Assembly (NCBI GenBank): GCA_015501585.1
Contig: JADNRY010000214.1
Coordinates: 40,671-104,670, forward strand
DNA length: 64,000 nt
Direction of reading: 5' to 3'
From: Rhodocollybia butyracea
Lineage: Eukaryota > Basidiomycota > Agaricomycetes > Agaricales > Omphalotaceae
The position numbers and the translations under genes are program-made. The notes below the pieces were generated by a model. It did no database searches and was not told where the DNA came from. It saw nothing but the letters and a program-made list of their open reading frames with translations. Shown here piece after piece: positions 11,560 through 21,300 of the stretch. Each line of letters opens with the position of its first letter. Within the stretch, counting starts at the first letter, position 1.

Positions 11560-11900
11560 TGTATTGACAAATTCTCGAGTAGTGGTATTCAAACAAATCC
11601 TGAGGAACCTATGCCCACCAAACGCAAGTGTAAAGGTCCAGCCAAGGCCGTGAAGAAACTATGCATTTGCTGGGCGCATCTGCCGTTACGCTGAGCTCAA
11701 GTTCAACAGCAGTCCTGTCCTCATCAATCAACCGCTGTCTGTATCCACATTGACGTCAACTCATATGAACAAAGCTCATGGCGGCTAAGCATTAACACTA
11801 AGGGAGACATGATGTTGCGCACTGACGGTATTGGATGGGAGAGTCAAACAGTAGAAGGCCGCAACTGCCATCAGCAAGGGTTTCCGGCCGCAGATATTGA
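11560..11900 (+). pseudogene. Diverged partial copy of the gene start at 44.7-45.8 kb
   Basis: The segment at about 11608-11665 encodes EEPMPTKRKCKGPAKAVKKL. It corresponds to PTKRKRRGPAKAVKKL on the minus strand at 44886-44701, the N-terminal basic segment of the DUF6698-like pseudogene. The downstream stretch 11806-11870 likewise matches 45775-45838 in opposite orientation. Only this 5' portion is present and the reading frame stops soon after, so it is a fragment. Confidence 0.5.
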
Positions 11901-11989
11901 ATTGTTGTAAGGCACAAATGACTGGGCATTGGCCATGAAAGGATTGGGAGTCTCGGTCGGTTGAATCCAAGTTTGAGAGACATTCTGAG

Positions 11990-13090
11990 TTCTAGAGGGT
12001 TGTTTTCTTGGAGGCATTGTTTAAAAAACAGTTTTTGTCAGATATGGCATTAATGAGTACAAGTTTAAAATATACTGTTAAGATCGTGCAAGACCAAAGG
12101 TATCCGATTGGTATCCGAAAGGTATAGATTGACAAAGTAGGTCTCAGACCGAGATCAGAGATTGAAGATGAAGTGGGATGTGCGGTACAGCTATTAGCTA
12201 GACCCTTGTCACGCCAAATAGTCCCGAGATGAAGTTCAAGAGACAAAGATAGATTTGGCCAATGTATTGGCCAACGAGTAAGAAGGAAGAAGGATAGACT
12301 AAGACAGAACTTAGTCAGACAGAAGGTCTGGTTTATCCAAGTTGATATTTAAACTGAGGTCTACTGTACAAAGTACCACTACTTATATACTTATGGAAAA
12401 GACAATAGTCGGAGACAAGTTCAGGAGACCAAAGTGATAATATCAATATAAGACAATAGAACTGAATGGATTGGGAAGGGAATATAATTGAAAGATAATA
12501 AGAACCAGTTAGAAAGTAATCCAAAGAGTCCGATGGCGGTATGACATCGGACAAAGATAAGAGATAAGATATATAAGATAACGAAAAGAGATAAGATGAC
12601 AGGAATAGACGGGGTGGAATCGGAATGATGCCGGAATGATGGTAAAGGTGATCCGGTGATGATCCGAGAGAAGCCAATGCGGCATGATTGTAATAAACAC
12701 TTGATACATTGTCTTTATTTTACTACTGTTTAAATTTCCTATCTATTTGACTAATTATATATACTGTTCAATTTCAAGGACTTCATAAGTGGTGTGACCT
12801 GTGACCCCTCCGCCCGAAATCGATTTTTGTGTAATCCCCATAGTGTATGACCACTAAAGTCACTAAGTGTGACTTTTTAGCAGATCTAGGTCCCTTGTGA
12901 CCCATGACTTTAAATTTATGAAATGGTACAGTATAGTTTACTAGTGTAGATACCAAAAAGTAACACTTGATCTGGCTTGATACATTTTGCATATTCCATG
13001 TTACAAAACCTCTGACTTGTTTGACTATTGTTTAAATCTCCTATCTATCCTGCTAATTATATATAATACAGCTAGCCAAGTACAAACAGC
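11990..13090. other. No gene; pyrimidine-rich (minus strand) region
   Basis: Nothing coding recognised. The minus strand of about 12000-12700 is rich in C/T and in short hydrophobic chance frames, the same texture as the R1 LTR, so an old LTR is possible; I found no terminal repeats. The motif TGTTTAAATyTCCTATCTAT recurs at about 12729 and 13029. Confidence 0.3.
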
Positions 13091-13515
13091 TGGCTCAGTG
13101 CACACAGGTTATTAGAGGTTGATTGATAAAGCAGACAGTGTACACAACACTGTTAGTTGGCCTTGGTCACACAGACACAAGGGAGACAAAGGTCCAGACA
13201 CAAACACAGACACAGAAACACAACTTGATATTCCACAAGTACATACAGAGCTTAAATACAAGTCCGGCGAGTTAATAACAAGTACAACACATGGAGTGAG
13301 AGCAATAAGATAAGAGTGGAATGTAGCACAAGGTAGGTAAGTAAGAATAGACAATAGCACAATAATGAAGCAATGGTGAGTGGGCAGGATAAAGATAGTA
13401 CAACTAGTTCACATACCAGTAGTTACAGCGAGAGAGAACATTCCATAGATAGTAGCAAGTGAGAAGACTGTTCCATAGTAAGTATAATGAAGGTGATAGA
13501 TGATGAAGTCCAACA
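13091..13515 (-). mobile_element. Probable Copia 3' LTR (approximate ends)
   Basis: On the minus strand the Copia RNase H reading frame ends in a purine-rich tract (AGGTTTGAGGAGGAG). TGTTGGACTTC follows at once from 13515 downwards, the usual start of a Copia LTR. About 425 bp of T/C-rich sequence follows. The far end near 13091 is a guess because the second LTR is not in the window. Confidence 0.5.
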
Positions 13516-13670
13516 CTCCTCCTCAAACCTTTGCAAGTCCCATAGATGATGTGAAGTGTTTGGCTATAGGTCCGGTGATAGGAGTGAACAACTCAGAGAT
13601 GAGGTTTTGAAGCCAGATTGCTTCCTTGGCTGCATGCGTGAGAGCAACATATTCTGCTTCTGTAGTGGAT

Positions 13671-13822
13671 TGTAACGCCTACGGCACGTTCATTGCCGTT
13701 AGCGCCAATATTACATAATTAGTTCACTCTTATCCTTGTACCATGTACTTGTTTTGGTCTATTTCTCTAATAGAACGAGATCTTGCTCATGGTCTGAGGC
13801 ATTAAGAGTCAGGACTCTTACA
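13671..13822 (+). repeat. 5' LTR (152 bp) of the 1.47-kb element
   Basis: TG...CA ends; differs from 14988-15139 by four transitions over 152 bp. The internal region starts with CTTTTTTGAGCAACC, where a primer-binding site would be expected; I could not match it to a particular tRNA. Confidence 0.93.
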
Positions 13823-13865
13823 CTTTTTTGAGCAACCTTGTCCTGAATAGGACTATTACAGCAAT

Positions 13866-14889
13866 ATGACCACACAACAGCACAACTCAAGCCATGACTC
13901 TGTCATGGCTCTGGCTTACTCTTTTCTTTCTCAAATCCTTTCTATGTTCCCTCATGATCCTCTCTCACACATCTCTGGGATCCTGGACTTCTCCTCCCAG
14001 GGAATTCAACAGCTGCTAGTCAACTTTAAGCAGCTCTGGGAACAACATGGTCTTTCAGTGGCTGGTAGGAATTTGGCAGAGGCAGTGGTGCAGGATTCAA
14101 CATTAAGATGTTGCTGGGCAGTGAAGGAAGAAGGTTTCCAGGCAGAGGTCTGTTTTCAGATGATAGTTCATTAAGAGACTGGGAGAAGAGTTTGGGATGG
14201 AACTGTCCAAATCTCAAACACCACCTCCTGCTCCAAGTTCTCCATCACCTTTGACCGCTCCTACTGCTTCATCACCGACTCCCACGCTCGCTTTGAACGC
14301 ATTGAACGCATTGAAATCATCTCCACATGCTCTGACATTGGTTTCACCCTCCAAACCCACTTCCCCTTCATTTCGACTCCAACCAACCTCAGAGTTTGCA
14401 CGGGAGGTGGCTGAACTGCGGAAAGCAGGCCGGAAACTCGAAGTATTCATGGATGAACATGTCATGGGGCTCGAACACACAGCTGGCACACCGCCAGCTC
14501 GTGTTCATCTCTCAAACTCTCCAACCGAGTGTACACCTGCGCCTTATATTGCCCCTGTGACTGCTGTTCCACCAACAGGCCTTTGTAAACATGTCAAACA
14601 CAATGTGTATGGTTCACTCTTGCTTCGTTCAAGTCGTTGCCCATCCCAATCTGGTACACTCATGCCATCACCCTCACCCACTGAAACTCCCCATCACCAT
14701 ATTTGTGCTCCCAATCAATGCTCCCATTCATGGCGCTGGAGATCTACTGTCTCCAATGTGCCACCACCATCTCAATCTGGACTTAGTGTCAGCATCCAGA
14801 GAATCCGGCGATTTTCACAGGACACTTTCTCTTCTTCTGCACTTATGGAAATTGCCAGCATACTACATCATACGTTACCTATTAGATGA
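13866..14889 (+). pseudogene. Degenerate Gag-like reading frames of the 1.47-kb element
   Basis: The first frame (13866-14174, 102 codons) starts 43 nt after the 5' LTR and contains an amphipathic helical stretch (QGIQQLLVNFKQLWEQHGLS). A second frame (14197-14889, 230 codons) is S/T/P-rich with coil-like EVAELRKAGRKLEVFMDEH. They lie in different frames, so the original product was probably one protein broken by indels. No zinc knuckle, protease, RT or integrase motif is present. Position and composition suggest Gag; the assignment is inferred from context. Confidence 0.45.
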
Positions 14890-14987
14890 CTGTATGTTTC
14901 TCTTTGTTATGTTTTCCCTTTTCCATCTTTCTCTTTTGTTTTTTTTTTTAGGTAAGATGGACCTGTGGGGTCAATCTAGGGGGCATG

Positions 14988-15139
14988 TGTAACGCCTACG
15001 GCACGTTCATTGCCGTTAGCGCCAATATTACATAATTAGTTCACTCTTATCCTCGTACCACATACTTGTTTCGGTCTATTTCTCTAATAGAACGAGATCT
15101 TGCTCATGGTCTGAGGCATTAAGAGTCAGGACTCTTACA
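14988..15139 (+). repeat. 3' LTR (152 bp) of the 1.47-kb element
   Basis: Direct repeat of 13671-13822, followed immediately by the second copy of the TGGAT target duplication. Confidence 0.93.
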
Positions 15140-15240
15140 TGGATAGAGAAATGGTGTCTTGTTGCTTTGACGACCATGATACTGCTCCTCCATTGAGCAT
15201 GAAGACATATCCTGATATGGCATATCTGTCCTCTTGCCAA

Positions 15241-15490
15241 CATCCACCAGTGGATGCAACCACCATGTGAAGCAAGGGTCCATCAAGTAGTGCATCTCTC
15301 CTGAGTGGACCTATCCACTATGGATGCAACCACCATTGCAAAGCATGCAAGGGTCCATCCACTAGTGGATCCCTCCACATGGATGCAACCACCATGCAAG
15401 GTACTGCAAGGGTTGGATCCACTGTGGAGGAGTCCACCACATGAAGTGAATCCATTATTGGATCCCTCCACATGTGGATCCAACCACACT
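15241..15490. repeat. Imperfect tandem repeat (GGATGCAACCACCAT units)
   Basis: Several imperfect copies of a roughly 60-bp unit built from GGATGCAACCACCATG, GCAAGGGTCCATCCACTA and GGATCC(C)TCCACATG follow one another. Chance open frames on both strands come from the repeat and are not genes. Confidence 0.7.
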
Positions 15491-15499
15491 ACTTGAACA

Positions 15500-15770
15500 G
15501 TAACCTGATAAGAATGGTTTAACCAGAGGTCAACAACTTAAAATCTGGTTAAACCAGATTAAACCAATTCAAGTGTCGTTAGGTTATCTCATTTTGGTTA
15601 ACCCCAGGTTTAAGCAGTACTTAAACTCGTTTTAAACCAACATTAACCAACTCAATCATGTCCTCTATCAGTATTTTAATCAGAATATATATTCATCAGC
15701 ATTCTCATATGGTTAACTAAAGTCCCAGATGGTTTAACCAGGTTAAACCACATCAGGAAAAGTCTGTACC
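15500..15770. repeat. GGTTTAACC-rich repeat, possible small MITE
   Basis: Motifs GGTTTAACCAG / CTGGTTAAACC recur in both orientations, and the outer parts (CCTGATAAGAATGGTTTAACC near 15506 and GGTTAAACCACATCAGG near 15735) are roughly complementary. No target duplication was identified, so this could be a degenerate MITE or simple palindromic repeats. Confidence 0.4.
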
Positions 15771-16051
15771 TACCATATCAGGGTATAGTATGCTAGAAGC
15801 CTGGGCCAACCCCCCCTGGATAGTTTGATACTTATCCTCTAATTTCAAAAAAAAAATGAGTGTTCTTGATGGGAAGTTCTAAAGATCAGTAAAGACTGAT
15901 CTTCCAGGGGACATCAAGATGAATCTGGGACCAAGAAAGGGTAGAGAACATATCAGGGTATCAGGGGATGAAACAGATCACCCTTATCCATTCCAATCTG
16001 CATATTATATCAGGCAATCTTTAGACTCAACACTTTCCATTGATTTCCTTT

Positions 16052-17520
16052 TATGGACATACAGCTTTGGCCTCATCCACTAAAGTCAAAGGTCATCCAA
16101 AAAATATTTTGCAATCCAACCCCTTCCCACCACAGGATTGGCTTCATTTGTGGTGAGCAACCTATTCTATGTATAGAGAAGAGATCTGGATGGCTACTAC
16201 ATGTTATTGTCCTCATGGAAAGAGTCCAGCCAGTTTTTGTGTTCAGTTTGGCCATTTCCCAATCAGGTAGGGAAAACAGCTTCAATCTCATCTACTGCAA
16301 CAGATTTGTGATTTCTTAATTAAGTAATAAAAACAGCTTTGGCCTCATGCACTGCAAAAAATTTGTCACTTCTCAATTAGGCAATGAAAACAGCTTTGAC
16401 ATCATCCACTGCAAAAAGTTTTGGGATTGCCTAATTAAGAAATAAAAACAGCATTGACCTCATTGAAATAAAACTGCCTAATATAGTAATTTATCCAAAA
16501 TGCCAAATGTGTCTGTGTTAGGGCATGCCCTAGAATCTTAGGACATGCCCTGGGATGTTACAGAATGCCCTCCAATGCAGTTCAGTCACCCAACTTATTA
16601 GTCTTATTAGTCTACACTTTTGTTACATTGACCTGACTGAAAAGACTCAAAGTCCCTGGCAAATCCAAGGTGCCTTGGTCATGTCCAGGATGGCTTGGTC
16701 ATGGTCAGGGAAGTGGGTCATGTCCAGGGAAGTGGGTCATGTCCAAGCAAGTAGGCCATGACCTGGTCACCTGGGTCAAGTTGGTCATGACCAGGGGTAG
16801 GATAGGGTATGCCCTGGCAGGGATAGGGTACCTTGTGGGAGAGGAGGGAGACCTCTTGGGAGGGGTGTGGAACTTCCAGGGTAGGAGTAGGGGGTGCAGT
16901 GGGGGTGACAGAGGGGGAGTAGAGGGTGCTGAGGGAGGAGTAGGGGATGCTTGGAAAGCAGTATAAAATGCTTTGGGAGAGATGTCAGCCTCCAGAGAGT
17001 GGAATAAGATGGTGCAGGAGAGATGTCAGTTTACATGTGAAGTGTGTGCGGGCTGATTGCAGGTACATGGGGCAGTGGGAAGAGAAGGGAAGCTGCTGGC
17101 TCATGCTGAGTTGGATCTGGCCAAGGACAGCTTGGACATGACCTGGGGCAACTTGGACATGACCAAGGTTAGGTTGGACATGACCAAGGTCAACTTGGAC
17201 ATGACCAAGGTTAGATTGGACATGACCAAGGTCAACTTGGACATGACCAAGATCAGGTTGGACATGGCCAAGGGCAACTTGGACATGTCCAAGATTAAGT
17301 TGTACATCATTTAAGGCATTTTAAAAATTACTATATTAGGAAATTTTTAAATTTCTATGGTGGCTGAGGTCAAAGCTGTTTTATTACCAAATTAGGCAAT
17401 TATCAAACACTTATGTTTTTCTCATAGAGTTAGACACATTTGGTATTTTTAATAAAATGGACATACAGCTTTGTCCTCATCCACTAAAATCAAAGGTCAT
17501 CCAAAAACACTTCAGTAACC
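16052..17520 (+). repeat. Composite repeat A (related to 38066-39237)
   Basis: A 54-bp segment beginning ATGGACATACAGCTTTG occurs in direct orientation at both ends (16052 and 17457). Inside lie several copies of an AATTAGGTAATAAAAACAGC-like motif followed by TTTGACCTCATCCACTGC. A G/T-rich middle (16600-17330) contains a 21-bp tandem array. The middle recurs inverted at 38600-39237, while 16083-16520 recurs in direct orientation at 38080-38490. No protein-coding gene is supported. Confidence 0.7.
17130..17300 (+). repeat. 21-bp tandem repeat, about 8 units
   Basis: Units of the type TTGGACATGACCAAGGTCAAC, alternating with GTTAG variants, repeat about eight times and translate as LDMTKVN/LDMTKVR. 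The inverted relative at about 38625-38715 has only about four units, so the array length differs between copies. The reading frame through it is a by-product of the 21-bp period. Confidence 0.85.
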
Positions 17521-17524
17521 CCTT

Positions 17525-17900
17525 TCAATGTCCCAACTTAGGGCCAATTATTCATAAAATATTGCCCCCCTGGGGCAGGCAGTACCGGGCATATACCGAC
17601 CTTGGTACTACCGGATCGGTAGTACCAAGGCCCGGTAATACTGAGATCGGTACTACCGAGGCCCAGGTGCCAGGGGTCCTGGTCTGGTACTACCACCTCG
17701 GTACTACCGGATTGAATTTTTCAAATCTTTTTTCTAGGGCCTGGAGCCATCCCCTTCAACCCATACCTGTCATCCCTTGCACTAGACTATGCATTGGGCA
17801 TTAATTGCCTGCTAAATGCTAGGCTCACAGCCTGATCATTATCTGACTGCTGCCTGCAGCCAGAGCCCACTACCAGGATATTTTTCCTACAACCAATTGA
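17525..17900 (+). repeat. GGTACTACC-containing module, inverted copy at 37690-38065
   Basis: Contains about eight copies of GGTACTACC or its complement GGTAGTACC separated by 7-10 nt, followed by CCTGGAGCCATCCCC and a tail containing TGCACTAGACTATGCATTGG. The same module appears in reverse complement at 37690-38065 with point differences. Confidence 0.8.
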
Positions 17901-18261
17901 TAACCTGAAACCTGTAGTTGCCCTTCTCTTCTATCTGTGTACCTTCATACACTACATTTACAGGTTTTAAATGTTTCTATAGCAAAACATAATATATATA
18001 TTGCAAGATGGGTGGGTAGAAAGACAGTACTGTATGCTCTTTCTGTGACCCCTCCCCCGGTCTTGCTGTTTTTTGAAGTAGATCTCCCTGGATTGTAAAA
18101 AATACCTTTTATTCAAAGTTCACTAATCAAAACCAAAGTGGTGCACTGGTGAGAAATAACAAATCGTTTCATTGTCTAAGTAGCTATCAGTTAGGTCGTT
18201 AGGGAAAAAAGAAGTCGTTACAAATTTTCGCATTCGAGTGAAATCTTGTAACAGCTCCATT

Positions 18262-18340
18262 GGTCCCCCAGGGAATCGAACCCCGGACCTCAGGTTCCCA
18301 TGAGTGGAATAACACATAGTAACCGCTACACCATCAGACC
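18262..18340 (-). tRNA. tRNA-like sequence (pseudo-tRNA or SINE head)
   Basis: Minus strand: an A-box-like TGGTGTAGCGGTTA and a perfect B box GGTTCGATTCC stand at tRNA spacing. The T arm CGGGG-TTCGATT-CCCTG pairs, and GGTC at the 5' end pairs with GACC at the 3' end. The length is about 79 nt, a few nt over a standard class I tRNA. The best anticodon stem (TTCC/GGAA) leaves the loop ACTCATG, in which position 33 is C instead of U, and the lower acceptor stem mispairs. It is therefore more likely a degenerate tRNA or the head of a tRNA-derived SINE than a working gene. It lies just downstream of the KDZ transposase pseudogene. Confidence 0.45.
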
Positions 18341-18371
18341 ATCAATAACATTAGAGGTTTTATGCTCTTGG

Positions 18372-21300
18372 CTAGTTCCAACGATTGAGCGGTAGAGAAT
18401 CCCGGCGGCGGTTGCGGGTGGATGTACCTCCAGCCAAGGGTAGCACATCATAATTTGGTCTCTTGACAAACACCTGTTGCTCTCGACATGTCTTCATTCT
18501 GATCCTTTCGTTTGTGATATCAATAGTCATGGAGTCGGTTGTACCAGAGTCGGTAGTACCAGACTCGGTAGTACCAGAGGCAGTAATAATGATGGGTAAC
18601 GTTATTTCATATAGTGGCAAACACACTACATATAACTAAGTAGTTACATATCACCAAACCTCTGTGCATCTGCAAGTGCCAGGGTGTCCATATGCTCAAC
18701 TAATCCCATATCCAAATCATTGTCATTGAACTGATAGCCGTCTTCCTCCATTTCCTGCAACAATTCTACATGATCCGCATCTGTCTCCAGTTCAATCTCC
18801 GTCCACTGTGCTGGTTCAGGCCCTACGAAGCTAGGTCTAACGTCTGCTGGGAGATTTGACAACGCTTGGGTCCAACCTAAACCCAGCCAAATGAGATTAG
18901 TGCGCCGTTCATTCAGTTGAAAGAGTAGATTGGCATCTAAACAGGCGATAATTTAAGTGAACAAGTTCCTAGAAAATAAAACGAGTTTCATACCATCTGT
19001 CATGCTCACTGCAAACATTAATGTATCCCATTCCTCCTTGAACCACTCTCCTAAAACTGAGAGTTCATACCTCAAACGCTGCAATTCCTCAACAGAGCGA
19101 TCCCGAAGCAGTATTCCTCGAATGCCAGTCCTCACCTGTTCATCTGACAACCATAGTGGCACCTCAACGAGGTCATTGGAATCACCTAAACCAATATCAT
19201 CCCAGATTGCATCATCGACGTCTAGGTCAAAGAGCTTATCCATCGGAATCGGTCGAGGTACCACAGAATTGGAAGGGGCTTTATGCCCCTTCACCGCTGC
19301 GGCCATATGGACTTGAAGTTGATTGAATTGTTGAGCGAGAGTCTGAATTCTAGGATTGCGGCGCTTGACACTACTTTCAGTGTGATTATGCAGTTTCCAT
19401 TCCGAAGCTAAGATGAAACACATTACACCCTGGAAACTAAAAAAAAGAAGTCTACTCAACTGTTAAGTTGTTGTCAAAACATGCGTTCCGATCGGTCTTG
19501 CTCAAATTTACAAGACTGGAGCTTTTGACGGAGGGCGCACAATCATGAGGTCTGTGATGAACTGACTTGAAGCCAGGTGATTATAGCGTTTCTTCCCTTC
19601 CACACCCAAGGCCCACTCCCTCGCCGACAGAGATTTCTGCACACTAGCCAGTCTGTCACGTAACTCTGGCAATTCCAGATCTGCCTCTGCAATTTCGTAC
19701 GGTTCTGAATCGCGACGGGTGAGAACATGCTGGAGATCTTTGATGCTGTCATGGAGGGTATCTCGGGCTTTACGCAAATGCAGAGCTTCTTCCACTGCTT
19801 TTTGCCTAGCGGAACAAGATTGACCTAACAAAACATTAACATTAGCAAGATGTAAATGATAATTTGATTATGAGTCATACATGGGAGAGGCCGCGTAACA
19901 GCATGCTTCTGCATTTCCCACTGTTCTCGCAAAAATTCTGGACTACGCATGGAGAAATCAACATCTTGGTGAGCTTCCTGATGCCTAGCCTGAGCGTTGT
20001 TCCATTTTCGAGAGAGCCATATGCCATAGCCTCTTAAGCTTTCGTTGTCAGCGAACTGGATTTGTGAGTCAAGCGTATAAAGGTGAACATGATGCTGCAA
20101 TTATTATTTAGCTCAGGACTGCAAAAGCGAGGAAACACCATACCCCACAGACCTTCAGAAAAGCGATATTTGGGTATTTACGTGTAGGTATGCGAAAGGT
20201 GCTATAAAACAACCTAACAAAAACAGTACCGCACCTAACCAGACTATCGATATGTAAGGGAGCGAGGGCGGGTTGTCAGAGATTCCCCGAGGGAAAGCTT
20301 TGTAATATCGGATGTACGCGCGCGACTGCTCCAGGTTCAAGACCGTAGCGCTAACGTGGGTAACTAAGCTTAGACAACTCTTAGAACTAAGTCGAGAGAA
20401 GCCTAGTTGGGGTGTACGAGTGTACGAGGGAACCAGGTGTGTATGTCCAAATCAATTAACCAAAACCAAAACCAATACAACGAAACTAAGATTCTCCTAG
20501 GCAAACTCTGGCTCTAGCTAGAATAGTAATCTCGAGGTTTGTCAACAACCCTAGGCAAACTCTGGCACTAGCTGCTGTGACGCCGTAAAGTCCTCGACCA
20601 AACTCTGGGCCAAGCTATGATATTGTGAGTGAACTTAATCACTAGGAACTCGTACCACAATCTTAGTGGCTCGTCTAACTTCGTGAAGAAGTCAACTAAG
20701 GAACCCTCACTCTGGAGCCGAATAATCCCTTACTAGAAGCCGTCCCCTCTAAGGAAGCAACTAGATTTGAGTTGATCTGGAGTTCGAGAGAACTCTACAC
20801 ACTTAAATTCGATCAAGATATAAATGGGCTTTGCGAAGCGCGTGAAGTTTATTACTTTCTTAAGATAACCAAGTCAGGAGGCGTCACGCTACTGATCCCG
20901 TGGGGACGTTCTACGGAGCACTGGTCTTAGCAGTCAAGTTGAGGGCAAGAAACTTGTCTTATTGAATAGATATATCTGGCTTATATACTGAGTAGAGAGA
21001 GTTTAATACAAAAATAGATGAAACAGAGACGGAGAGAGACGAAAAGAGAGTGGAATAGAGGAATCTGGCTCGGAAAGGAAACTCCAGCCTATATATGGTA
21101 CACACGATAAAGAAATAGTCCATTCTTGGGTATATATCAGAGGTAAAATATGATTTCGTGAGGATTAACATAGTTTTAGAGTGTTTTGATCCGAGCGAGG
21201 TTTCTCCGATTACTCCACAATTCTCCGGGGTCAGGAGTACCTTTGCGCTTCATGATCACTCGCCGCCCGGTTTCCCTTGGGTGAGTTTCATTCTATTCCT

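Larger units (their letters stand above)
13671..15139 (+). mobile_element. Complete 1.47-kb non-autonomous LTR element
   Basis: Two direct 152-bp LTRs (13671-13822 and 14988-15139), each starting TGTAACGCCTACGG and ending GGACTCTTACA, enclose 1.17 kb. The 5-bp duplication TGGAT flanks the element exactly (13666-13670 and 15140-15144). The purine-rich GGGGTCAATCTAGGGGGCATG precedes the 3' LTR. The interior carries only degenerate Gag-like reading frames and no pol, so it is a TRIM/TR-GAG-type parasite. The LTRs differ at four positions, all transitions, two of them CpG-to-TpG changes in the 5' LTR. Confidence 0.95.
13516..15240 (-). mobile_element. Copia retrotransposon RNase H remnant, split
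   Basis: On the minus strand 15232-15140 encodes YAISGYVFMLNGGAVSWSSK and the run up to DTISL. The frame resumes at 13670 with STTEAEYVALTHAAKEAIWL and ISELF. These are the canonical Copia RNase H motifs (gap, WSSKQ, STTEAEY, KEAIWL). The two halves join in frame when the element at 13671-15139 and one copy of its TGGAT duplication are removed. Upstream pol (integrase, RT) is absent: to the right of 15240 the sequence turns into a minisatellite. Confidence 0.88.

Noticed and set aside
17057..17314. LDMTKV-repeat proteins on both strands
   Set aside because: A consequence of a 21-bp tandem repeat with no stop in phase; the inverted copy has a different unit number.
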